The notes under the pieces: generated by a model
What the model was told of the DNA's origin: nothing
Databases searched by the model: none
Seen by the model: the letters and a program-made list of their open reading frames with translations, nothing else
Translations under genes and position numbers: made by a program
Origin: Candidatus Aquidulcis sp.
Lineage (GTDB): Bacteria > Chloroflexota > Anaerolineae > Anaerolineales > E44-bin32
Assembly: GCA_020723365.1 (NCBI GenBank)
Contig: DYJB01000066.1
Coordinates: 4,116 to 13,351 of the forward strand
DNA length: 9,236 nucleotides
Direction of reading: 5' to 3'
In this document: positions 1-6,876 of the stretch, in pieces
Layout: each line of letters begins with the position of its first letter
Numbering within the stretch: position 1 is the stretch's first letter

Positions 1-1
1 A

Positions 2-244
2 TCCAACCCCGCCGATCGGACCCTCACCATCCTCGGGACAGACCACTACGACTTCAGCGACCTGCCGGCGCTCTCACCGCTGGCGCCGCAGCTGGGTCTC
101 AAAGGACCCATTCCAGGAATGCGCGTGCAGCAGATCATCAACGCCTATTCGCTGGCCTTCTTCGACCAGGCCTTGAAGGACGAACCGGCCATGCTGCTGG
201 CGAGTCCGTCGCCCGCCTACCCCGAAGTGCGTTTCGACGGGTAG
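2..244 (+). CDS. PAF-acetylhydrolase-like alpha/beta hydrolase, C-terminal fragment
   Basis: This is the final 80 codons of a gene whose start lies before the window; it ends at TAG 242-244. The segment TDHYDFSDLPALSPL (fragment residues 13-27), followed by GLKGPIPGMR and IINAYSLAFFDQAL, resembles the C-terminal end of bacterial proteins related to platelet-activating-factor acetylhydrolase and dienelactone hydrolase. In that family a His followed by an F-S/T-D motif is the third member of the Ser-Asp-His triad; fragment residue H15 would be that His. The nucleophile and acid residues are outside the window, so activity cannot be judged. Family members cleave short or oxidised acyl esters; the substrate here is unknown. 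It is convergent with the kinase gene at 356-1264 and probably belongs to a separate transcription unit. Confidence 0.72.
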   Translation, partial: SNPADRTLTILGTDHYDFSDLPALSPLAPQLGLKGPIPGMRVQQIINAYSLAFFDQALKDEPAMLLASPSPAYPEVRFDG

Positions 245-259
245 AAGCGCCAAGCCTCG

Positions 260-278
260 GGCGGCTTTTTCTGCCGCC
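260..278 (+). terminator. Weak hairpin just after the esterase stop
   Basis: A 6-bp stem GGCGGC (260-265) and GCCGCC (273-278) encloses a loop beginning with five T residues. It begins 16 bases after the stop codon. No T-run follows the stem, so it is not a canonical intrinsic terminator; it may assist the stronger hairpin at 300-327. Confidence 0.3.
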
Positions 279-299
279 TCCGTGCCTCGAAGGAGAACG

Positions 300-327
300 G
301 CGTCCGGCCGCGCTCGCGGCCGGACGC
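300..327. terminator. Convergent hairpin, probable bidirectional terminator
   Basis: Bases 300-311 (GCGTCCGGCCGC) are perfectly complementary to 316-327 (GCGGCCGGACGC), giving a 12-bp uninterrupted stem with the four-base loop GCTC. It sits between two convergent stops (244 on plus, 356 on minus), where a shared terminator is expected. Neither side has a good T-tract (TTC on the plus side; on the minus side the downstream bases read GTTCTCCTT, which is moderately T-rich), so it may act as a strong RNA 3' end structure rather than a textbook intrinsic terminator. Confidence 0.6.
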
Positions 328-355
328 TTCACTCGGGGCGTGGATAACGTGGACA

Positions 356-1264
356 CTAGTCAGGGAGGCGTGCCTCGCCCAGCCAGCGCTCGAAGTCGGC
401 TGAGGCCAGGATGCCTTCGGCGCGCTCCCAGCGGCCGGTGGCATAGCCCCAGAAGTCGTAGTCAATGGCGGAAACCTTGGCCTGGATGGCGCCCCACAGC
501 GTCCAGCCGACATCCGACATCAGCGCGTACAGGCGCATGCGCGCCAGCAGGTGGCGGCCGGCGCGGCCGAAGTAGGCCTGGCAGAGTTCGGCATAGCGCG
601 GCTCGTCGTACTGCAGTTCCTGGCAGGTATTGCCCAGCTCGAAGCACGGGTCGTTGTTGCCGCTGTACTCGAAGTCGATCAGGCGCAGCTGGGTGCCGTC
701 GTCGATGTAGTTCTCGGCCAGCAGGTCGTTGTTGCACGGGACGGTCGGCAGGGCCTGGGCGCTGACCGCCTGCTCGATGCGGGCCACGTCCGGCAGGCGC
801 CGGCGGTAGGTGTCGGGGATGCGCACCTGGTGCTCGGCGACCATCTGCAGGTAGAACTCGATCAGGCGGAACATGTTGAAGTCCTGCAGGAAGCGCGGGC
901 CGGCGTGCAGCTTGCGCAGCGAGGCGGCGATGCGCGCCGGCATGCCGGGCGCCTGCAGGCTTGCGTTCGACATCGTCTGGCCCGGGATGAACTCGAGCAC
1001 CATCACGTCATGGTCCGGCAGGTGATGGATCACCTTCGGGCCGACGCCGGCCTCGGCGGCGGCGCGCGTGTTGTGGTGCTCATTCTTGCGATCGACGGCC
1101 AGCAGCTCCGTGCTGGCGCCCGGGATGCGCACGAAGAACGGCGTGCCGTCGACCTCGACACGGAAGTTTGTGTTGGTCAGCCCGCCGGCCAGCGGCCGGG
1201 CGACGACGCGGCGCCCCTTCCACGCCGGGATGCGTGCGATGACCTCATCGATGGTGATGGCCAT
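356..1264 (-). CDS. Choline kinase / APH-fold small-molecule kinase
   Basis: This 302-residue protein belongs to the choline/ethanolamine kinase and aminoglycoside phosphotransferase fold, cytosolic enzymes that transfer phosphate from ATP to a hydroxyl. Visible motifs are the Gly-rich nucleotide loop LAGGLTNTNFRV (25-36), the strand FFVRIPG (43-49), a DRKNEHH helix (58-64) that would hold the partner Glu, the catalytic loop CNNDLLAENY (177-186) with catalytic Asp D180 and N185, and the metal-binding DFEYSGNNDP (197-206). The DFEY..NDP block is typical of choline kinase/LicA relatives rather than true antibiotic kinases. The catalytic loop carries Asn (N178) where the family HxDxxxxN motif has His. 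The ATG start is fixed by AGGAGGT at 1269-1275, four bases upstream. It is the last gene of the five-gene minus-strand cluster, 89 bp after the dehydrogenase. Choline, ethanolamine or a related amino-alcohol are plausible substrates, but this is inference; resistance to an aminoglycoside seems unlikely. Confidence 0.78.
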   Translation of the reverse strand: MAITIDEVIARIPAWKGRRVVARPLAGGLTNTNFRVEVDGTPFFVRIPGASTELLAVDRKNEHHNTRAAAEAGVGPKVIHHLPDHDVMVLEFIPGQTMSNASLQAPGMPARIAASLRKLHAGPRFLQDFNMFRLIEFYLQMVAEHQVRIPDTYRRRLPDVARIEQAVSAQALPTVPCNNDLLAENYIDDGTQLRLIDFEYSGNNDPCFELGNTCQELQYDEPRYAELCQAYFGRAGRHLLARMRLYALMSDVGWTLWGAIQAKVSAIDYDFWGYATGRWERAEGILASADFERWLGEARLPD

Positions 1265-1299
1265 GCCGACCTCCTGGACCGAAGCGGTCTGCCGGACCG

Positions 1300-1327
1300 G
1301 CAGGGGCGACCCATGGGTCGCCCCTGC
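1300..1327. repeat. Perfect 28-bp palindrome between dehydrogenase and kinase genes
   Basis: Each 14-base arm mirrors the other exactly around the central CCATGG (1311-1316); the left arm reads GCAGGGGCGACCCA. It fills much of the 89-bp gap after the dehydrogenase stop (1354) and before the kinase start (1264). On RNA it would fold into a stem with essentially no spare loop beyond the central bases, and no T-run follows in either direction. It could be an mRNA 3' end stabiliser or attenuator that lowers kinase expression, or one copy of a dispersed intergenic palindrome (REP-like). No second copy occurs in this window. Confidence 0.7.
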
Positions 1328-1353
1328 GATTCCGATTGCCTGGAGCGGGTTTC

Positions 1354-3780
1354 CTACACGCGCAGGCGATCGCCCTTGGGGTCGTGCAGCACATCCTCGG
1401 CCACCTCGGCCGCGATGCGCTCCCCGAAGACCTCCACCTCCAGCTTGGTGCCGGGTTTCGCCAGCGCCACCGGCAGGTAGGAGTAGGCGATGTTGCGCCT
1501 GATGGTGAAGCCGTAGCCTGAGCTGCGCAGCCGGCCGACAACCTCAGCGCCCTGCAGCACGGCTTCGCCGCCGTAGATCGTCAGGTACTCGGCGCCGCCC
1601 ACCAGCAGCGTGCACAGCTTGTGGGTGAGGCCCTTCTCCTTGATCCTGACCAGCGCCTCGCGACCAATGAAGTCGCCCTTGTTGAGACGGACGCAGAAGC
1701 CCAGCCCGCCCATGTAGGGGTTCTCGGTCATGGTCACGTCCATGCTGTAGTAGCGGTAGCCCTTCTCCAGGCGCAGCGTGTCGAGCACCTTGTAGCCGCC
1801 CGGCTCGATGCCGAACTTCTGGCCGGCGGCGAACAGGGCATCCCAAACGTGCAGGGCGCGCTCGATGGGCGGATAGAACTCCCAACCCAGCTCGCCGACG
1901 TAGGTGACGCGCTGCGCCAGCACCGGCACGCCCTGGATGTCGATCACGGCCGAGCTCATGTAGGGAAGGGCCTGGTTCGAGACATCGCTCGTCGAGACCG
2001 CCTGCAGGACCTGGCGCGCCTTCGGGCCCCACAGCCCGATGGTGGCCAGCTCTTCGGTGACGTCGCGGATCTCCACCGGCGGGTCGCCCGGGCGCAAGCC
2101 CATGCGCACGAGGCCCAGGTCGTTGCCGATGAAGTTCGAGCCTGTCACCAGACGGAAGTGGTCGGGCGCCAGGCGGGTGATGGTGACGTCGGCCTCGACG
2201 TTGCCCTTGGTGTTGAGGAACTGGGTGTAGACGGCGCGGCCGACGGGGACGTCCATCTGATTGTCGGCCAGCCTTTGGAGCAGCGGCAGGGCGCCGGGGC
2301 CGCGGAGATCGATCTTGCCAAAGGACGACATGTCGAAGATGGCCACGCGCTCGCGGCAGGCGACGTGCTCCTGGCCGACGCGCTCGAAGTAGGGCGGACG
2401 GGTCCACTTCCACTCGCGCTGCTCGGCGCCCATGCGCCGCGAGGCCTTGCCGGGCTGGAAGAAGTTCACCCGCTCCCAGCCGTTCTTTTCGCCGAAGACG
2501 GCGCCCAGCTCCTGCAGGCGGTTGTGCAGCGGGCTGATGCGGTGCGGCCGGGCCCACTCGTTCTCGTCGTTCGGATAGCGCAGCAGGTAGTAGTACTTGA
2601 CGCCCTCGCGCGTGCGCTCGGCGGCGTACTCGGGGTTGGCGTAGTAGCGGCCGAAGCGCCAGGCGTGGAAGCCAAAGACGTCGAGCGATGGCTCGCCTTC
2701 GACGATCCACTCGGCCAGCACCTTGCCCATCCCGCCGGCGCCGCCATAGCCGTTGAGCGACAGACCGGCGGCGCACCAGAAGCCCTTGACGCCGGGCAGC
2801 GGGCCGAGGATCGGCCGGCTGTCGGGCGTGTAGGCGCCGGGGTGCCGCACGAGGGTGACGATCTCCGCCCGGTCGAGGAACGGCAGCCGGCGAATGGTCC
2901 CCTCCAGCAGCGGTTCGAACTGCTCGAAATCGCCGGGCAGCGCCTTGCCGCCGTGCTCCCACGGGACACCGTCCACCCAGCGGGCGACCGGGTTGAGCTC
3001 ATAGCCGCCGACGACGATGCCGCCCGACTCCTCGCGCAGGTAGACCAGATTGTCAGGGTCGCGCACGCACGGCGTGGCGTGCGGAAGCTCCTTGCCGGGC
3101 ACGGCCTTGAGGGCGATGTGCTGATGATCGACCGGCGTGGTGGGGATGTGCAGGCCGGCCATGGCCGCCACCTGCGGACCCCACAGCCCGGCGGCGTTGA
3201 CGACGATCTCGGTGCGGATGTCGCCCTGGTTCGTGCGCACCTTGGTGATGGCGCCCTGCGGCGAGACCTCGATGCCGGTGACGCGCGTGTCGGTGTGCAC
3301 CGAGACGCCCATCTCGCGCACGCGGCGGGCCAGGTCGGTGGTCGTCAGGTAGGGATCGAGGTGACCGTCGCGCGGCAGGTAGATGGCGCCGTACAGGCTC
3401 TCCTTGGACAGCGACGGGAAGAGCTTGAGCGTCTCGTCGGGCGAGATGACCTCGCACTCGAGGCCGATGGCCTTGGCCTGGCTGATGTTGCGCTGCAGCT
3501 CCTTGAGCTGCGCCTCGCTGGACGCCAGCCGCAGGCTGCCCACGTGCTGGATCAGGCCCAGCTCGCTGAACAGGTCGATGGAGTACTTGCGGATCTGCAT
3601 CAGCGTGGGCGAGGTGTGGAACTGGGTCACCAGGCCGGCGGCCCAGCCGGACTCGCCGCTGGCGATCTCGCCCTTCTCGAGCAGCATCACATCCTTCCAG
3701 CCCAGCTTGGCCAGATGGTAGGCGACGCTGACGCCCATGATGCCGCCGCCGATGACGACGACCCTGGCTTGATCCTTCAT
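1354..3780 (-). CDS. FAD-dependent N-methylglycine (sarcosine/dimethylglycine) dehydrogenase-like protein with GcvT domain
   Basis: The 808-residue protein has the architecture of sarcosine and dimethylglycine dehydrogenases: an N-terminal DAO-type FAD domain, a linker domain and a C-terminal aminomethyltransferase (GcvT) domain. The Rossmann motif is VVVIGGGIMG (7-16) with acceptor E35 (LLEKGE). RPILGPLPG (322-330) and AAGLSLNGYGGAGGMGKVLAEWI (around 337-359) close the FAD domain. The folate half starts near residue 440 and contains NVEADVTITRL (527-537; D531 fits the conserved GcvT Asp), RVTYVGELGWEFY (624-636), LRLEKGYRYYSMD (669-681) and a GCV_T C-terminal domain ending DPKGDRLRV. The family removes N-methyl groups oxidatively and hands formaldehyde-level carbon to tetrahydrofolate. 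The WH motif that holds FAD covalently in mitochondrial enzymes is replaced here: SGESGWAAGL (41-50) has W46 at the His position, so FAD is probably bound non-covalently. Start ATG 3778-3780 is set by GGAGGT at 3785-3790; a longer in-frame extension would run into the permease gene. The substrate is not fixed by sequence. Confidence 0.9.
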   Translation of the reverse strand: MKDQARVVVIGGGIMGVSVAYHLAKLGWKDVMLLEKGEIASGESGWAAGLVTQFHTSPTLMQIRKYSIDLFSELGLIQHVGSLRLASSEAQLKELQRNISQAKAIGLECEVISPDETLKLFPSLSKESLYGAIYLPRDGHLDPYLTTTDLARRVREMGVSVHTDTRVTGIEVSPQGAITKVRTNQGDIRTEIVVNAAGLWGPQVAAMAGLHIPTTPVDHQHIALKAVPGKELPHATPCVRDPDNLVYLREESGGIVVGGYELNPVARWVDGVPWEHGGKALPGDFEQFEPLLEGTIRRLPFLDRAEIVTLVRHPGAYTPDSRPILGPLPGVKGFWCAAGLSLNGYGGAGGMGKVLAEWIVEGEPSLDVFGFHAWRFGRYYANPEYAAERTREGVKYYYLLRYPNDENEWARPHRISPLHNRLQELGAVFGEKNGWERVNFFQPGKASRRMGAEQREWKWTRPPYFERVGQEHVACRERVAIFDMSSFGKIDLRGPGALPLLQRLADNQMDVPVGRAVYTQFLNTKGNVEADVTITRLAPDHFRLVTGSNFIGNDLGLVRMGLRPGDPPVEIRDVTEELATIGLWGPKARQVLQAVSTSDVSNQALPYMSSAVIDIQGVPVLAQRVTYVGELGWEFYPPIERALHVWDALFAAGQKFGIEPGGYKVLDTLRLEKGYRYYSMDVTMTENPYMGGLGFCVRLNKGDFIGREALVRIKEKGLTHKLCTLLVGGAEYLTIYGGEAVLQGAEVVGRLRSSGYGFTIRRNIAYSYLPVALAKPGTKLEVEVFGERIAAEVAEDVLHDPKGDRLRV

Positions 3781-3827
3781 GCCGACCTCCGAACCGAGGA
3801 TTGTTGGGACGAATCCATTCGAGGACA

Positions 3828-3878
3828 CCCCTGCGGCACCCCGCCGCCGGGCGAAACGGCGGCGGGGTAGCGCAGGGG
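3828..3878. repeat. Large nested hairpin between permease and dehydrogenase genes
   Basis: An inner 11-bp stem pairs 3839-3849 (CCCCGCCGCCG) with 3857-3867 (CGGCGGCGGGG) around a seven-base loop GGCGAAA. After a symmetrical three-base internal loop (3836-3838 against 3868-3870) an outer 8-bp stem pairs CCCCTGCG (3828-3835) with CGCAGGGG (3871-3878). The whole makes 19 base pairs. It begins 38 bases beyond the stop-proximal edge of the permease-dehydrogenase gap and ends 48 bases before the dehydrogenase start in the transcribed sense. No T-run follows on the minus strand, so it is better read as an RNA-stabilising or partially terminating structure inside the operon. Confidence 0.65.
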
Positions 3879-3912
3879 CCGGAGGCCCCCCGGCAGGGTG
3901 CGGGCCTCCGGC
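3878..3912. repeat. Second hairpin in the permease-dehydrogenase gap
   Basis: GCCGGAGGCCC (3878-3888) is perfectly complementary to GGGCCTCCGGC (3902-3912), giving an 11-bp stem with a 13-base loop. In the minus-strand transcript it comes first, 14 bases after the permease stop, and directly abuts the nested hairpin at 3828-3878. Its position right after a stop codon is typical of a 3' end structure that protects the upstream permease message or reduces read-through. Confidence 0.6.
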
Positions 3913-3925
3913 ATTGGTCGACGGA

Positions 3926-5770
3926 CTACTCGGGCGGGATCTCCTTGAAGGCGAAGTCGACGTTGATGCCGCGCGTCTTCTGGCGGTTCTTGACCACCAG
4001 GTACCAGACGGCGGACAGGAGGATGATCCCGAAGGCGATGATCTGGGCCCACAGGCCGCGCGGGAAGTCCTCGAAGTTCCAGTTGCCGAGGACGCCCAGC
4101 GCCGGGGCGAGCAGGAAGGCGACGACCATCGCCATGCCGAAGCCGCCACCGATCATGCCCAGCGCCGAGAGCCACGGCGCCTTCTCGCCCTTCATCCAGC
4201 CCATGATGTGGGCGCGCATCGGGTACAGGAAGGCGACGACGGCGGCGATGGCGCCCAGGCGCACGATCCAGATCAGGACGGCGCTGGCGAACGCCTGCGG
4301 GGCCAGGACCCAGGCGGTCCAGATGAAGGCCACGATGCCCAGCAGGGTGAAGAGCAAGGCGACCAGGCCGTTGACCGTGTACTTGGCGCCCGGTGAGGCT
4401 TCGTAGACGTCCTTGGCGCGGTAGGGCAGCAGGGCGCCGGCCAGGCAGGTGATGATGAAGACGTAGCCGCAGCCGAAGGTGACGCCCAGAGTCAGCCCGA
4501 CCCAGCCCGGCACCAGGTTGTAGGCCAGGATGACCGGGATGCTGAACAGGAAGTAGGCCACGTGGGCGTTGACGGGCGTGTGGTAGCGCTCGTTGACCTT
4601 GCTGACCCACTCGGGCAGCAGGCGGTCGAGGCTCATGGCGACCATCACGCGTGTCATGCCGATGTAGCAGTTGTGCACGATCTGGTGCGAGTTGAGGATG
4701 TAGCCCAGGCCGATGAGCAGGACGACGATCGGGCTGGCGGTGACCGCCACGGCGATGATGTTCGGCCACAGGTAGAAGCCGCCCACCGTCGCCTCGGGGA
4801 TCAGGGACCAGTAGCCGGCGCCGGCGACATACAGGAACTGAGGACCGGCCAGGCGCTCGAGCCCAGCGGCGATCAGCGCCAGCAGAATCCCGGTCACGAT
4901 CAGCGAGCCGACCAGGATGATCGACTGGTTCTTGAACGAGCGGGCGTCCTTGATCTCGCCGTTCTGCTGGGCCGAGTAGGTGGCCCACTGCAGCGAGGTC
5001 CAGGCGATGGGGGCCACGAGCAGCGTGGCCAGCAGCGTCGGCGGCGGGTTGAGGTCGATGCCGGCGGCGGCGACGGCGTCGACGGCCGTCTGGTAGAAAT
5101 TGGCGCCGCCGCCCGAAGCCGCGGCGAAGGCGTTCAGGCGCTCAACGAACTGCGCCGGCGGGGTGAAGAACAGCACGGCGAACATCACGCCGAAGGCGAT
5201 CAGCACGACGTACCACATCACCCACTGCAGGCGGACGTAGTTCTTGAACCCGGAGCACAGGATCACCAGGGCGACGAAGGCGTTGAGGATGCTGGTGATG
5301 ATGATCCCGGTCGACTGGGTGAACCACACGCCCAGGTTGGAGAGCCCCGGGCTCTGCAGCGTCGCTCCCAGCCCGAGGAAGAGCGGGGCGAAGCCCAGGT
5401 AGGAGAGCAGCCAGCCGGAGAGGGCCACCCACTGCAGGATCCAGATCACGTACCCGGACATCACCACGGTGAAGGCCGTGCCGCCGCCGAAGACGCGGCT
5501 CTCAAAGACGTAGTCGCCGCCGGAGCGGGGCAGGGCCGTCGAGAGCCAGACGTAGGCGAAGGCGATCGGGATCTCGATCAGCATGGCCAGCAGGATGCCC
5601 CACACCAGACGACCACCCGGCAGGGCGCCCGGCGCCCACAGGTAGGTCCAGGGGAAGATCAGGCCCATCGTCAGGATGTTGTAGACAAATGCGGAGTACG
5701 GGGACATGACCCGCACCAGGCCGGAGGCCTTGCGGGTAAAGACCTCGGGGGTCGCGCTCACGGTTGCCAT
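3926..5770 (-). CDS. APC-superfamily amino acid/amine permease
   Basis: A 614-residue inner-membrane protein with many long hydrophobic segments (for example around 27-45, 54-78, 98-125, 155-173, 184-203, 283-303, 336-357, 403-420, 427-449, 466-489, 496-516, 535-557 and 573-593), so about 12-14 helices. The cytoplasmic motif LPRSGGDYVFESRVFG (80-95) is a hallmark of the amino acid-polyamine-organocation superfamily, and LDRLLPEWVSKVNERYHTPVNA (381-402) matches the conserved loop after helix 8. The roughly 70-residue periplasmic-type insertion at 204-248 is rich in Ala/Gly/Pro. ATG 5768-5770 is preferred because GGAGGAG (5776-5782) lies five bases upstream; a GTG at 5834-5836 is in frame but has its SD only one base away. 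The next gene downstream is an N-methylglycine-dehydrogenase-like enzyme, so the permease may carry a sarcosine- or dimethylglycine-like amine. Superfamily is certain, substrate is inferred. Confidence 0.9.
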   Translation of the reverse strand: MATVSATPEVFTRKASGLVRVMSPYSAFVYNILTMGLIFPWTYLWAPGALPGGRLVWGILLAMLIEIPIAFAYVWLSTALPRSGGDYVFESRVFGGGTAFTVVMSGYVIWILQWVALSGWLLSYLGFAPLFLGLGATLQSPGLSNLGVWFTQSTGIIITSILNAFVALVILCSGFKNYVRLQWVMWYVVLIAFGVMFAVLFFTPPAQFVERLNAFAAASGGGANFYQTAVDAVAAAGIDLNPPPTLLATLLVAPIAWTSLQWATYSAQQNGEIKDARSFKNQSIILVGSLIVTGILLALIAAGLERLAGPQFLYVAGAGYWSLIPEATVGGFYLWPNIIAVAVTASPIVVLLIGLGYILNSHQIVHNCYIGMTRVMVAMSLDRLLPEWVSKVNERYHTPVNAHVAYFLFSIPVILAYNLVPGWVGLTLGVTFGCGYVFIITCLAGALLPYRAKDVYEASPGAKYTVNGLVALLFTLLGIVAFIWTAWVLAPQAFASAVLIWIVRLGAIAAVVAFLYPMRAHIMGWMKGEKAPWLSALGMIGGGFGMAMVVAFLLAPALGVLGNWNFEDFPRGLWAQIIAFGIILLSAVWYLVVKNRQKTRGINVDFAFKEIPPE

Positions 5771-5865
5771 AGCATCTCCTCCAAAGGATCGGGCGATTGG
5801 CGAAGCCGTTCTCTTTGTCGTGTTCTGTCCCTGCACACCTCCTCGGGCCGCGAGCAGGCAGGCGT

Positions 5866-6861
5866 CTACCCGGATGTCATCTGGTAGCCGTCGACTTTCC
5901 CGCCGGCGAGATTGACCAGGACGCCCCGGAGTCGGCCCTCGCCGTATTCACTCCCGGGGTTCACACACAACGTGCGGCCCAGGTGGGCCGCACCGGCGGA
6001 TTCGTGGATGTGCCCGTGCAGGCCGAGGACCGGCTGGTGGGTCTCGATGGCCTTGCGCACCGAGGCGCTGCCGGCGCCGTGCATGACCAGCTGGCCGGCC
6101 TTGACGATCGGCGCCGGGGGATCGGTGTTCCAGTCCAGTTCGGGGCAGGTGTCGAGCGTCGAGTCCTTGGGCGGATCGTGGAAGTTGAAGACGCAGTTCT
6201 TCATGTCGGTGACCTTGGCGATCATGCCGTCGATGATCCGCCCCAGCTCCTCGTCGGTCACCTCGCGCGGAGTCCTCCAGGGGGTCAGGGTGCTGTTGCC
6301 GACGCTGATCATGGTGTGCTGGTCGTCGAGCGGCACGACGACGCCCTCGCAGTCGATGAAGGTCTGGGCGCCGGAGGTCTTCATGACCTCCAGCACGTCG
6401 GGGTAGTCGTCGTTGCCGCCGGTGACGTAGCACTTGATGCCGGTACCGCCCAGGCGCGTCTCGGAGAGCTCGATCCACGACTCGAGGCGCTGGCGGGCGA
6501 GCCGATGGAAGAGGGCGTCGACCTTGGCCCGATCGGCCGAGATCTCGCGGAACTCCTCCTCGGTCATGACCTTGGCATACCAGCCGAGCATGCCGATGCG
6601 GTCGAGCAGCGCCTTGAGGGCCTCCTCGCTCTCGATGCTCTCGATACTGCCCTGCAGCGTGGCGCGGTAGCGGCCGGCAGACTCCTGGATGATGGGAACG
6701 GCGATCTTGCCGATGATGTCCCCACCCATGATCAGCACCTGGGCTTCATAGAACTTCCCGGCGTTGAGGAACTTGCGGTAGGTGCGCTCCGAGCCGTGCA
6801 GATCGGTGGCGTAGAACAGCCGGGTGGGCTTGCTGGACGCCTTCTTACCAAAGGACGGCAT
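5866..6861 (-). CDS. Calcineurin-like metallophosphoesterase
   Basis: A 331-residue protein with the metal-binding signature of the calcineurin-like phosphoesterase family: YATDLHGS (17-24, D20 and H22), GGDIIG (46-51, D48), GGNDDYPD (148-155, N150), NFHDPP (226-231, H228) and LHGHIHES (281-288, the GHxH motif H284/H286), followed by NPGSEYGEG (301-309). No signal peptide or membrane segment is seen, so it is likely cytosolic. A largely helical segment, about residues 55-135, is inserted between the GD and GN motifs. The third motif reads GNDD instead of GNH(D/E), so the usual catalytic His is Asp; variants like this occur among phosphodiesterases of the family. The ATG has AGGAG six bases upstream, and the gene follows the repressor gene after only 15 bp, so the two are almost certainly co-transcribed. 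The substrate is not deducible; a phosphodiester or phosphomonoester arising in the amine pathway, or a nucleotide, are possibilities. Confidence 0.85.
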   Translation of the reverse strand: MPSFGKKASSKPTRLFYATDLHGSERTYRKFLNAGKFYEAQVLIMGGDIIGKIAVPIIQESAGRYRATLQGSIESIESEEALKALLDRIGMLGWYAKVMTEEEFREISADRAKVDALFHRLARQRLESWIELSETRLGGTGIKCYVTGGNDDYPDVLEVMKTSGAQTFIDCEGVVVPLDDQHTMISVGNSTLTPWRTPREVTDEELGRIIDGMIAKVTDMKNCVFNFHDPPKDSTLDTCPELDWNTDPPAPIVKAGQLVMHGAGSASVRKAIETHQPVLGLHGHIHESAGAAHLGRTLCVNPGSEYGEGRLRGVLVNLAGGKVDGYQMTSG

Positions 6862-6876
6862 ACCGGTCTCCTGGGC

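Noticed and set aside
551..1480. Long plus-strand open frame over the kinase gene and the palindrome.
   Set aside because: It is an antisense shadow of the kinase, with low-complexity product and no ribosome binding site or family likeness.
1621..3870. A 749-codon plus-strand open frame antisense to the FAD/GcvT dehydrogenase gene.
   Set aside because: The minus strand here encodes a complete, recognisable family protein. The antisense frame is open because of high-GC codon bias and translates to a low-complexity Ala/Leu/Asp/Gly/Arg/His-rich product without motifs.
3781..4149. N-terminal extension of the dehydrogenase by 123 residues.
   Set aside because: It overlaps the permease gene in another frame, crosses both intergenic hairpins, and the canonical FAD motif starts just after the ATG at 3780, which has an ideal SD.
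5771..5836. Alternative GTG start giving the permease 22 more residues.
   Set aside because: The GAGGAGGT lies only about one base from that GTG, too close for initiation, while ATG 5770 has GGAGGAG at a good distance and the extension is not family-like.
4562..5887. Long plus-strand open frame opposite the permease gene.
   Set aside because: Its product is rich in Gly/Asp/Gln/His/Arg without domain motifs, while the minus strand has clear transmembrane segments and APC motifs.
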